A stretch of DNA of 6,846 nucleotides from Ruminococcus sp. (GCA_023667165.1 JAMPAO010000123.1:1-6846), one strand, 5' to 3'; counted from the first letter of the stretch, positions 1 to 6,555 are shown. Numbers and translations: made by a program. Notes: a model not told the origin generated them from the sequence alone.

Positions 1-288
1 GGTAGAGCCTCCCTGTGAGGTAGAGGGGTTAATGTCGTAGTGAGCAAGCCATTTGATGGTCTTGTTTTCAAGCTCGATATCTCTCAGGTTCTCCTTGGCA
101 GCCTGCTCAAGTGTATTGGAATCCTCCTCGTTGAGGGTGGCGGTGTTAAGCTCCACTGTAACGCCCGTAGTGGTGGTCACGGCCTCGCTGCTGTCCGTGC
201 CGCTCTCCCCGCCGTTTCCGCAGGCGGCAAGGCTGAAGGTAAGGGTCAGCGCGGAAAGTCCCGCCAATGTTTTCTTAATACTCTTCAT
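1..288 (-). CDS. Extracellular solute-binding-type lipoprotein, 5' part (runs off left edge)
   Basis: Ninety-six codons are present; the gene continues beyond position 1. Residues 1-22 form a lipoprotein signal peptide: basic MKSIKK, a hydrophobic stretch, then lipobox L20-A-A-C23, with Cys23 as the predicted lipidation site. A Gly/Ser/Thr-rich linker (about 24-41) leads to a mature domain with NKTIKWLAHYDINP near residues 75-88. From memory this resembles family 1 solute-binding proteins of Ruminococcus; most of the domain is outside the window, so the ligand (sugar or other) cannot be named. The start at 288 is chosen because GGAGG (298-294) lies 5 nt upstream; an in-frame ATG at 300 overlaps that site and has none of its own. 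It is a close paralogue of the gene at 6556: 46 of the last 55 residues are identical. A strong promoter lies upstream. No permease gene is visible. Confidence 0.85.
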   Translation of the reverse strand, partial: MKSIKKTLAGLSALTLTFSLAACGNGGESGTDSSEAVTTTTGVTVELNTATLNEEDSNTLEQAAKENLRDIELENKTIKWLAHYDINPSTSQGGST

Positions 289-293
289 ATTGA

Positions 294-298
294 CCTCC
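294..298 (-). promoter_or_regulatory. Ribosome binding site fixing the left lipoprotein start
   Basis: GGAGG on the minus strand with a 5-nt spacer to the ATG at 288. It overlaps the alternative in-frame ATG at 300, so 288 is the better start. Confidence 0.75.
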
Positions 299-319
299 AT
301 GTTCAATAATATGATATTA

Positions 320-344
320 CGCCGGTTTATGGGGAGATCCGGCG
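320..344 (-). other. Hairpin in the 5' leader of the left lipoprotein gene
   Basis: CGCCGG (320-325) and CCGGCG (339-344) form a perfect 6-bp GC stem around a 13-nt loop. It lies between the predicted transcription start (about 358) and the ribosome binding site. No T-run follows it on the minus strand, so it is not an obvious terminator. It may affect mRNA stability or translation, or simply be chance. Confidence 0.4.
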
Positions 345-364
345 AATACAACATCTTTATCATA

Positions 365-393
365 ATTATACCACCTTACAGCCGCAGTGTCAA
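365..393 (-). promoter_or_regulatory. Housekeeping-type promoter for the left lipoprotein gene
   Basis: Read on the minus strand, TTGACA (393-388) is followed after 17 nt by TATAAT (370-365). Both boxes match the consensus perfectly. The predicted transcription start is near 358, giving a leader of about 70 nt. Confidence 0.8.
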
Positions 394-486
394 CATGTGT
401 TTTGAAAGCGTTGGATCAAATGATATTTTACACAGCTCAAAGCGTATTTCCCAAAGTTTTTTCTGTGATTGATTTGTGAAAAACTA

Positions 487-515
487 TTGACAAATTATGC
501 ATATTGGTGTAGAAT
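487..515 (+). promoter_or_regulatory. Promoter for the chemotaxis receptor gene
   Basis: TTGACA (487-492), a 17-nt spacer and TAGAAT (510-515) form a near-perfect vegetative promoter. The start is predicted near 522, leaving a leader of about 78 nt before the ATG at 600. It diverges from the lipoprotein promoter, with about 93 bp between the two -35 boxes. Confidence 0.75.
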
Positions 516-599
516 TATATACGAAGCTGCGCAATTAACTTAATTTATCATTCTCTGCAAATCTAAAAAAATTTCATTATTTAAGAGAGGGCGATAATA

Positions 600-2516
600 A
601 TGTCAAAAATCGGAAAGTCGATATTAATTATAGTGTGCTCGGTACTTGTCGCCGTTGCCGCCGTACTTACGATAGTGTTTATGGCGCTGTTCATACGGGT
701 GGAAACGAGCAATCTTAAAAATTCATCCCAGGCGTCGGCAAACGTCCTGCGCCACGACTTTCATCAAAAGGAAACGGAAACTCAGACCCTGCTGTCCCTT
801 ATTTCCGAAGACGAAAAGTATCTTTCGGCGATGGAGAGCGGCAATGCGGAAGAGATAGAAAATATGTGGAACGGCACGGAAAAATCCGACGGGATCTTCG
901 CGGTCTTTACCGACAAAAGCGGAAACGTGATATATAAAAGCAATACTGCCGTAGACGCGCAGTACGTTACGGAGGGCGTGACGGGGAACAATTTCGAGCT
1001 TTGCGCAAAGGAAGGAGAGTATATGTTCCGCAGATCCGCCACGGCGACGGACAGCGGCATGATCTTTGTGGGATATTCCTACGACGAGCTTTCTCTTGTG
1101 GACGATCTTATGTCCCAGACCCAGAACCATGCCACCATTTTCTGCGGCAATACAAGACTTTCCACCACAATGCTCACCGAAAGCGGCGACAGGGCGGTAG
1201 GTACGACGATGTCGGACGCGGTATACAACACGGTCATAGTAAACGGAGATACATATCAGCAGGAAATAAGCCTTTTCGGCGAAAAATTTATGGCTACATA
1301 TATGCCCTTGACGGACGATTCGGGAGTTATCGTGGGCGCTTTCTTTACGGGCGCGCCCATGGCGGAGAGCCTTAAAAACAGAAGCTCCGTGATCGTGACG
1401 AGCATTGTTGTCGCTGCGGTGATGATGGTGATAGCTTCTCTTGTTTTTGTAAGGTTCGTAAGCGTGCAGATATCCTACCCCATAGGACTGGTCAAGAATA
1501 TGGCTGTTGAAATGGAAAAGGGCAATCTCCGCCAAAACCCCGGAATAAGAACTAAGCTGGCGGACAACGAGGTCAGCGAGCTGGGGCGTGCTCTCGCTTC
1601 AGCCATAGCCATACTCAGCAGCTATATAAACGACATCTCCGAAATGATGAAAGCAATGGCGGACGGCGATTTCGGCTACAGCTCGGACACCGATTACAGA
1701 GGAGATTTTATCAGCATAGGTCAGTCGGCGCACGCCCTGCGCGAAAAGATGAAGGATGTCATAAGTCAGATAAATATGTCGGCTGACAGCGTTTACAGCG
1801 GCTCCGAGCAGGTATCGAGCATTGCCGGAATCATCGCCGACGGCACCACGAAGCAGGCTGCCGCTTCCGAGGAGCTTTCGGCGTCCATCAGCGAGATATC
1901 GGAAAATATCATACTCAATTCCCAAAGCGCGGAAAAGGCGCAGGAGATATCCCAGATATCCATTTCCAACATCAACAGCCAGAGCGAGCAGATCAAAAAT
2001 ATGCTGGAGGCGATGAACAACATCGAGCACAGCACCAACGAGATCAGCAAGATAATCAAGTCTATAGAGGACATAGCTTCTCAGACAAACATACTTGCCC
2101 TCAACGCCGCCGTGGAGGCGGCAAGAGCGGGAGAAGCGGGCAAGGGCTTCGCAGTGGTGGCGGGCGAGGTAAGAAGCCTTGCCAACAAATCCGCCGAAGC
2201 CGCCCAGAATACCTCCGCGCTCATCGAAAACTGTATGCATGCCGTAAACAACGGCTCGCAGATGGCTAAAAAGACCGCCGAGGCAATGGCGGTGGTAGTG
2301 GAGAACGCCAACAATACCAACAAGCTCATCGACGACATCAATCAGCAGACCGCTTTGCAGGCACAGGCTGTAAAGCAGGTAAAATCGGGAGTGGACATGA
2401 TATCCGAGGTCGTGCAGCAAAACAGCGCTACCGCCGAGGAAAGCTCCGCCAACTGCCGGGATCTTAATTCCCAGGCTATGCTCTTGAGAGAGCGCATATC
2501 CATTTTCCGTGTATGA
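600..2516 (+). CDS. Methyl-accepting chemotaxis protein with Cache-type sensor
   Basis: A 638-residue transmembrane chemoreceptor that should pass ligand binding to CheA/CheW. TM1 spans about 7-32, an extracellular sensor about 33-262, and TM2 about 263-287. The sensor carries a signature resembling Cache_3/Cache_2-type domains: ATIFCGNTR at 178-186, then DRAVGT, and YMPLTDDSGVIVGAFFTG near 234-251. A HAMP domain follows (about 288-342), then a second HAMP-like segment (about 343-395, with ADGDF and RGDF). The rest is a long coiled-coil signalling domain. Its conserved tip, about 495-528, reads NILALNAAVEAARAGE followed by GFAVVAGEVRSLA. The protein ends in SIFRV and lacks a C-terminal NWETF-like CheR/CheB tether. 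The ATG at 600 has AGAGAGGG (584-591) 8 nt upstream and its own promoter. Ligand unknown; the adjacent lipoprotein genes suggest, without proof, a shared nutrient. Confidence 0.95.
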   Translation: MSKIGKSILIIVCSVLVAVAAVLTIVFMALFIRVETSNLKNSSQASANVLRHDFHQKETETQTLLSLISEDEKYLSAMESGNAEEIENMWNGTEKSDGIFAVFTDKSGNVIYKSNTAVDAQYVTEGVTGNNFELCAKEGEYMFRRSATATDSGMIFVGYSYDELSLVDDLMSQTQNHATIFCGNTRLSTTMLTESGDRAVGTTMSDAVYNTVIVNGDTYQQEISLFGEKFMATYMPLTDDSGVIVGAFFTGAPMAESLKNRSSVIVTSIVVAAVMMVIASLVFVRFVSVQISYPIGLVKNMAVEMEKGNLRQNPGIRTKLADNEVSELGRALASAIAILSSYINDISEMMKAMADGDFGYSSDTDYRGDFISIGQSAHALREKMKDVISQINMSADSVYSGSEQVSSIAGIIADGTTKQAAASEELSASISEISENIILNSQSAEKAQEISQISISNINSQSEQIKNMLEAMNNIEHSTNEISKIIKSIEDIASQTNILALNAAVEAARAGEAGKGFAVVAGEVRSLANKSAEAAQNTSALIENCMHAVNNGSQMAKKTAEAMAVVVENANNTNKLIDDINQQTALQAQAVKQVKSGVDMISEVVQQNSATAEESSANCRDLNSQAMLLRERISIFRV

Positions 2517-2545
2517 TGATCCCGAGAAAATAATCAACCGCAAAA

Positions 2546-2582
2546 AAGCTCCCTCCGCAGAATTTTCCCGCGGAGGGAGCTT
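2546..2582. terminator. Hairpin terminator between convergent genes
   Basis: A perfect 13-bp stem (2546-2558 with 2570-2582) closes an 11-nt loop. On the minus strand the stem is followed by six T (complement of the A-run 2542-2547), a good intrinsic terminator for the ABC operon. On the plus strand the trailing sequence is only TTATTG, so termination of the MCP transcript is probably weaker. It fills most of the 76-nt gap between the two stop codons. Confidence 0.85.
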
Positions 2583-2592
2583 ATTGCCGTCC

Positions 2593-4365
2593 CTAATTTG
2601 CAAACTGGCTGTTATACAGCTTACTGTAAAAGCCGCCCTTTTCAAGCAGGGTTTTGTGATCGCCCTGCTCGACTATATGTCCGTCCTTCATCACAAGGAT
2701 AATATCCGCCTCCTGTATCGTGGACAGGCGGTGCGCTACTATAAAACTCGTCCTGCCCTCCATAAGACGGGCAAACGCCTGCTGTATCTTTATTTCTGTT
2801 CGGGTATCTATGGATGACGTCGCCTCGTCCAGTATGAGCATGGGCGGCAGGCAGAGCATTACGCGGGTTATGCACAAAAGCTGCTTCTGCCCTTGGGAAA
2901 GGCTGCCTCCGTCCTCTCCGATGACGGTACCGTAGCCGTCCGGCAGCCGCTTTATAAAGCTGTGGGCATGAGCCGCCTTTGCGGCGGCTATTATCTCCCC
3001 GTCCGAGGCGTCCGGCTTTCCCATGGCGATATTTTCCCTTACCGTTCCCGATTTCAGCCAGGTTTCCTGAAGCACCATTCCGTAGCTGCTCCTAAGACTG
3101 TGCCTTGTGATATCTCTGATATCCCTGCCGTCGACCCTTATCTCTCCGCCGTTTACGTCGTAAAACCGCATGAGCAGGTTGATAACGGTGGTTTTTCCGC
3201 ATCCCGTGGGACCCACTATCGCCACGCGTTTTCCCGGCTCTGCGATGAGATCCAATCCCTCTATCAGCTTTTTATCGGGCAGATAGGAAAAATCCACACC
3301 GTCAAGGGCAACGCTGCCCCGAGCGTTTTCAAGGACTGCCGCGTCCGGCGGATCCGGCGTTTCCTCGTCCTCCTCGATAAATTCAAACAGTCTTGCGGCG
3401 CAGGCAAAGGCGTTCTGAAGCTCCGCTATGACCCCCGATATCTCGTTGAATGGCTTTGTATACTGATTGGCGTACGACAGGAAGCAGGAAAGCTGACCCA
3501 CCGTAAAGGGAGCCGCCGTCCCCGCTGTGGATATGCACGTCAGCGCTCCCGCAAGAGCTACCGCCGCATATACCGCGTTGTTTACAAACCGCGTGGAGGG
3601 GTTTGTTATGGAGGAGAAAAAGGTCGCCCGAAGAGAGCATTTTTCCAGCTCGCCGTTTATTTCATCGAACCGTTCAAGCGCCTTTTCCTCCCTGCCGAAC
3701 GCGCGGACGGTCTTAAGACCCGCCGTCATTTCGTCAATAAAAGCGGTCTGCGACGCCTTTATTTTGGACTGGAGGGTAAACATATCATACGTCCTGTTGG
3801 CTATGAACCGCGCAATGAACAGGGAAAGTGGGGTAAGAGCCACCACTGCCAGGGTGATCTTCGGACTGATCGTAAGCATGAAGATCAATGTGCCCAGTAT
3901 GGACGCCGCCGAGGTGAAAAGCTGCGTAAAACCCATAAGCAGACCGTCGGAAAACTGATCCGCGTCGGATATTATGCGGTTAAGGGTTTCTCCCGATTTG
4001 TGGGCGTCCAGATATTTAAGGGGCAGGGACTGTATTTTGCGAAAAGCGGTTTCCCTCATATCCCTGACCACGTGATAGGTGACGCGGTTGTTTATAAGAT
4101 TCATCAGCCACTGCAGCACGGCAGCTCCGGCAACGGCGGCGGCGGCTCTTGCCACAAGCGCCGCTATACCGTTAAAATCCACGTTTCCCTGCCCCGCTAT
4201 AAGGTCTATTGCCTGTCCTATCACGATAGGCACGTACAGGGTAAGTCCCACCGACAGAGCAGCCATGATAACCGATACGATCATAAGCGCACGGTAATTT
4301 TTTATATATCCGAAAACCTTTCCGAGTGTTCCCTTGGGAGCTTTGGAATTATTATTCCCGCTCAT
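2593..4365 (-). CDS. ABC exporter subunit 2, permease-ATPase with the intact catalytic Glu
   Basis: A 590-residue half-transporter with a six-helix membrane domain (about 25-315) fused to an ATPase domain (about 350-590). Visible motifs are Walker A GPTGCGKT (385-392), Q-loop Gln433, a non-canonical signature LSQGQ (489-493), Walker B ILDE with catalytic Glu514, D-loop SSID, and switch His545 in VAHRLSTI. An intact Walker B/His paired with an altered LSQGQ is what is known for one half of heterodimeric exporters (BmrCD, TM287/288, MdlAB-like). The partner is the gene ending at 4368, only 2 nt upstream. The start at 4365 (MSGNNN) is preferred: AGGCGG sits 7 nt upstream, whereas an ATG at 4422 would overlap the upstream gene by 55 nt and add 19 residues. 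It is followed by a strong terminator. Substrate unknown; multidrug or peptide export is typical of the family. Confidence 0.93.
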   Translation of the reverse strand: MSGNNNSKAPKGTLGKVFGYIKNYRALMIVSVIMAALSVGLTLYVPIVIGQAIDLIAGQGNVDFNGIAALVARAAAAVAGAAVLQWLMNLINNRVTYHVVRDMRETAFRKIQSLPLKYLDAHKSGETLNRIISDADQFSDGLLMGFTQLFTSAASILGTLIFMLTISPKITLAVVALTPLSLFIARFIANRTYDMFTLQSKIKASQTAFIDEMTAGLKTVRAFGREEKALERFDEINGELEKCSLRATFFSSITNPSTRFVNNAVYAAVALAGALTCISTAGTAAPFTVGQLSCFLSYANQYTKPFNEISGVIAELQNAFACAARLFEFIEEDEETPDPPDAAVLENARGSVALDGVDFSYLPDKKLIEGLDLIAEPGKRVAIVGPTGCGKTTVINLLMRFYDVNGGEIRVDGRDIRDITRHSLRSSYGMVLQETWLKSGTVRENIAMGKPDASDGEIIAAAKAAHAHSFIKRLPDGYGTVIGEDGGSLSQGQKQLLCITRVMLCLPPMLILDEATSSIDTRTEIKIQQAFARLMEGRTSFIVAHRLSTIQEADIILVMKDGHIVEQGDHKTLLEKGGFYSKLYNSQFAN

Positions 4366-4367
4366 GC

Positions 4368-6068
4368 TCACACCGCCTTCCCGCTTTGCTGAGAGCTGTA
4401 TATTTCCCTGTAGACCCCGCATTTCCCGAGCAGTTCCTCATGACTGCCGATCCCTGCTATCTCTCCGTCATCAAGGACGATTATCATATCCGCGTGAGCT
4501 ATGGAAGCCGTCCGCTGGGAAACGACAAACACTGCGGGAGAGTAGTCGAGAGCTTTCAGCGACTTTCTCAGGGCGGCGTCGGTGGCATAATCCAGCGCGG
4601 ATGAGCTGTCGTCGAGAATGAGTATCTCGGGTCTTCGCACAAGCGCTCTTGCAACGGTAAGCCGCTGCCTTTGCCCGCCGGAAAGATTTTTCCCCGACTG
4701 CTCTATCTGCCTGTCAAGTCCGCCTATATTGCCGCCCTGCGCAGCCTCCAGAGCGGACAGAAGCTCTTCGTCCGAGGCGTTTTCATTGCCCCATTTGAGA
4801 TTGTCCCGCACCGTTCCCGAAAAAAGCTCCGCCCTTTGGGGTACGATCCCTATGACCGAACGCAGCTTGGACTTGTCCCATTCCGCAACGTCCGTGCCGT
4901 TTACAAGGACCTGCCCCGACGAGGCGGGATAAAACCCGGGTATCATATTTACAAGAGAAGTCTTGCCCGAGCCTGTGCCGCCGATAATGCCCACGGTCTG
5001 ACCTCTTTTTACCGAAAAGGTCATATCCGTAAGGGCGTTTTCGCCGCCGTTTTTGTATTTAAGACAGGCGTTTTTGAATTCCACGGCATATTCGCCGCCT
5101 TTTCCCTCCGAGCTGCCGTTTTCCGCGGCGGGTATCTCCAGGACCGACTGTATCCTGTTTCCGCAGGCGACGCTTTTGGTGATGTTGATGATAAGGTTGG
5201 CAAGCTTTATCAGCTCGACCAGTATCTGTGACATATAATTGTACAGCGCCACCACTGCGCCCTGAGAAAGAAGTCCCGACTCGACTCTGACCGCTCCCGT
5301 GTTTATCAGCACGATTATCGCCATATTGATGATGATGTAGGTAACGGGATTCATAAGTGCGGATATCTTCCCCGCCAGCTTCTGGGAGGCGGTAAGCTCC
5401 CCGCTGCGGCGGTCAAAGTCCCGTATCTCTTCCTCCTCCTTGCAGAATGCGCGTATCACACGAACGCCGGTAAGGTTTTCTCTTGTAATGGAAACCACGC
5501 TGTCAAGCCGTTTCTGCACCTTTTTGTAGAGGGGTACCGTACAGAGCATTATGCCGAAGATCACAGCCAAAAGTATAAGGGTCACGTACACGAATATCAT
5601 CGCCGCCCGCACGTCGATGGTAAACGCCATTATCATTGCGCCGAACACCACAAAGGGGGAGCGCAGCAGCAGCCTGAGAGTAAGGTTCACTCCCGACTGC
5701 ACCTGATTTACGTCGCTGGTCATGCGGGTTATCATGGCGGAAACGCCCAGCTCGTCTATATCCGAATAGGACAGGGACAGTATATGTCCGAAAAGGGCAT
5801 GGCGCACCTTTGCCACAAAGCCCGCCGCCGCCTTTGCCGCAAAATACTGTGCGGTAATGGAGAACGCCAGTCCCGCAAATCCCAGCAGCACGAGGACCAG
5901 GCACATTTTCACGGTATATCCCTTATCCGAAAGAGCTATCCCGTTATCTATCACCGCGGCTATCACCAAGGGCACAAAAAGCTCCAGAAGAGCCTCCAGC
6001 ATCTTAAAAAGAGGACTTAAAACACATTCCTTTATATAGCCTTTCATATAAGCCAAGAGCTTTTTCAA
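4368..6068 (-). CDS. ABC exporter subunit 1, permease-ATPase with a degenerate ATP site
   Basis: A half-transporter of 566 residues from TTG 6068, or 571 from ATG 6083; numbering here uses the ATG. A six-helix membrane domain (about 17-302) precedes the ATPase domain. Motifs are Walker A GGTGSGKT (368-375), Q-loop Gln416 and canonical signature LSGGQ (467-471). Walker B reads LILDDSSSALD, with Asp492 in place of the catalytic Glu, and Gln523 (VVSQRTAS) replaces the switch His. Both substitutions are usual in one half of heterodimeric exporters, so this is not a broken gene. Its intact LSGGQ would complete the active site formed with Glu514 of subunit 2. The helical region before LSGGQ seems about four residues shorter than usual. 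The TTG start is preferred because GGGAG (6081-6077) lies 8 nt upstream and the protein then begins LKKLLAYMKGY, as family members commonly do; the ATG at 6083 has no binding site. Confidence 0.92.
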   Translation of the reverse strand: MKKLLAYMKGYIKECVLSPLFKMLEALLELFVPLVIAAVIDNGIALSDKGYTVKMCLVLVLLGFAGLAFSITAQYFAAKAAAGFVAKVRHALFGHILSLSYSDIDELGVSAMITRMTSDVNQVQSGVNLTLRLLLRSPFVVFGAMIMAFTIDVRAAMIFVYVTLILLAVIFGIMLCTVPLYKKVQKRLDSVVSITRENLTGVRVIRAFCKEEEEIRDFDRRSGELTASQKLAGKISALMNPVTYIIINMAIIVLINTGAVRVESGLLSQGAVVALYNYMSQILVELIKLANLIINITKSVACGNRIQSVLEIPAAENGSSEGKGGEYAVEFKNACLKYKNGGENALTDMTFSVKRGQTVGIIGGTGSGKTSLVNMIPGFYPASSGQVLVNGTDVAEWDKSKLRSVIGIVPQRAELFSGTVRDNLKWGNENASDEELLSALEAAQGGNIGGLDRQIEQSGKNLSGGQRQRLTVARALVRRPEILILDDSSSALDYATDAALRKSLKALDYSPAVFVVSQRTASIAHADMIIVLDDGEIAGIGSHEELLGKCGVYREIYSSQQSGKAV

Positions 6069-6076
6069 GCAAGTCA

Positions 6077-6081
6077 CTCCC
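6077..6081 (-). promoter_or_regulatory. Ribosome binding site pointing to a TTG start for ABC subunit 1
   Basis: GGGAG on the minus strand with an 8-nt spacer to TTG at 6068. It overlaps the in-frame ATG (6083) and the GTG (6077), so neither of those is likely to be used. This makes the TTG the best-supported start. Confidence 0.6.
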
Positions 6082-6090
6082 ATCGGTCCG

Positions 6091-6135
6091 GAAGCAAGAA
6101 TAAGAACGCAGCCGGCAGATCTTACATCTTGCTTC
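6091..6135 (-). other. Imperfect 14-bp hairpin in the ABC operon leader
   Basis: A 9-bp helix (6091-6099 with 6127-6135; GAAGCAAGA against TCTTGCTTC) is extended, after a small internal loop, by a 5-bp helix (6101-6105 with 6120-6124). The terminal loop is 14 nt. The 5' arm in the mRNA is part of the heptad array. The 3' arm ends about 9 nt upstream of the GGGAG ribosome binding site. The position suits translational control, but that is an inference. Confidence 0.5.
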
Positions 6136-6170
6136 TTACTTCTTACATCTTACATCTTACATCTTACATC
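6122..6170. repeat. Tandem 7-bp repeat array, seven units
   Basis: Seven contiguous units on the plus strand: TTACATC, TTGCTTC, TTACTTC, then four perfect TTACATC copies (6143-6170). In the mRNA sense for the ABC operon they read GATGTAA with variants GAAGTAA and GAAGCAA. The array is noncoding. It begins at the predicted transcription start of the ABC operon and so would form the first half of its leader. The identical copies sit at the 5' end and the degenerate ones nearer the gene. Confidence 0.9.
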
Positions 6171-6175
6171 TAATC

Positions 6176-6184
6176 ATTATACCA
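6176..6184 (-). promoter_or_regulatory. Extended -10 promoter for the ABC exporter operon
   Basis: On the minus strand the sequence reads TGGTATAAT, a perfect TATAAT preceded by the TGn extension, which can compensate for a poor -35 box. The only -35-like hexamer nearby (TTGAAA, 6210-6205) is 23 nt away, too far. Transcription would start at about 6170-6169, the first base of the heptad array, giving a leader of about 100 nt. Confidence 0.55.
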
Positions 6185-6336
6185 TATTATCCCGTTCCCT
6201 TTATTTTCAAATAATAAATATATTGTTACGATTTCGCTATCGGCGTAAAAACTTATTTTTCACGCCCTGTCCTTTGCCTGCGGCGTATACTGTCCGGCAG
6301 CTTCCTCCCGCTTTTCGGGGAGCAATGCAATAAATT
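6185..6336. other. Divergent intergenic stretch, no gene seen; one inverted repeat
   Basis: I see no credible reading frame or RNA gene here. The only clear structure is an inverted repeat at 6242-6266: GGCGT/ACGCC arms, one mismatch, then AAAA/TTTT, around a 5-nt loop. No T-run follows it on either strand, so it is not an obvious terminator. CGGCGTA also recurs directly at 6241-6247 and 6281-6287. Lying between divergent promoters, these could be operator sites, but nothing identifies a regulator. Confidence 0.35.
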
Positions 6337-6345
6337 TGCTATAAT
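6337..6345 (+). promoter_or_regulatory. Possible second, upstream extended -10 promoter for the right lipoprotein gene
   Basis: TGCTATAAT matches the extended -10 consensus exactly, but no good -35 hexamer is found at the usual distance. If active it would start near 6352 and give a leader of about 200 nt, in tandem with the stronger promoter downstream. Confidence 0.3.
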
Positions 6346-6398
6346 ATGGTTTATACAAAATCAACAAATCAATATATAAATAATTTTGCAAAAAGTCA

Positions 6399-6428
6399 TT
6401 GACAGAATAAGCAAAAAAATGATATAAT
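6399..6428 (+). promoter_or_regulatory. Housekeeping-type promoter for the right lipoprotein gene
   Basis: TTGACA (6399-6404), an 18-nt spacer and TATAAT (6423-6428), both boxes perfect. The start is predicted near 6435, giving a leader of about 120 nt, longer than the roughly 70 nt of the left paralogue. Confidence 0.8.
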
Positions 6429-6435
6429 TATGTTG

Positions 6436-6547
6436 TAATTATTATAGGCTGCATAATCCTGTATATGCAGAGAGGTTCGTTTTTGCAGCATGGCGGACTT
6501 TTGTAAACATTATTTCAGGAAAGCGATCACATTTTAATTATTATAGG
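6436..6547 (+). repeat. 13-bp direct repeat bracketing the right lipoprotein leader
   Basis: TAATTATTATAGG occurs perfectly at 6436-6448 and again at 6535-6547, 99 nt apart. The first copy starts at about the predicted transcription start. The second contributes the first three bases of the AGGAGG ribosome binding site (6545-6550). The start and end given here span both copies. Confidence 0.8.
6449..6470 (+). other. Hairpin in the 5' leader of the right lipoprotein gene
   Basis: CTGCATA (6449-6455) pairs with TATGCAG (6464-6470): a perfect 7-bp stem around an 8-nt loop, directly after the first 13-bp repeat copy. A competing pairing exists between GCTGCA (6448-6453) and TGCAGC (6484-6489). 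A five-T run (6480-6484) lies 10 nt past the stem, too distant for a standard terminator. Confidence 0.4.
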
Positions 6548-6555
6548 AGGTCATT

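Noticed and set aside
53..472. Open frames antisense to both lipoprotein genes (53-472 plus; 6534-6794 minus) whose products resemble each other
   Set aside because: The resemblance follows from paralogy of the lipoprotein genes on the other strand, which have signal peptides, lipoboxes, ribosome binding sites and promoters.
590..598. Sigma-28-like GCGATAAT before the MCP start, as motility genes often have
   Set aside because: It touches the start codon, would put the transcription start inside the gene, and has no TAAA box at the right distance. The TTGACA/TAGAAT promoter at 487-515 explains expression better.
1599..2645. A 348-codon minus-strand frame opposite the MCP
   Set aside because: It crosses the terminator and overlaps the end of the ABC gene, has no recognisable domain, and mirrors the conserved MCP signalling domain.
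2893..4392. A 499-codon open frame on the plus strand opposite ABC subunit 2
   Set aside because: The minus strand carries all ABC motifs in order. The plus-strand translation is rich in Arg, Gly, Tyr and His with no recognisable domain, typical of an antisense shadow.
4366..4422. An upstream ATG at 4422 for ABC subunit 2
   Set aside because: It would overlap the upstream gene by 55 nt and add 19 residues not typical of the family. The ATG at 4365 sits 2 nt after the upstream stop with a ribosome binding site.
4591..4620. Loss of the Walker B Glu in ABC subunit 1 as a sign of a pseudogene
   Set aside because: The frame is intact, and the Asp replacement is matched by complementary changes in the partner, as in functional heterodimeric exporters.
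6122..6170. A CRISPR-like array
   Set aside because: The units are 7 bp and directly contiguous with no spacers, so this is a simple tandem repeat.
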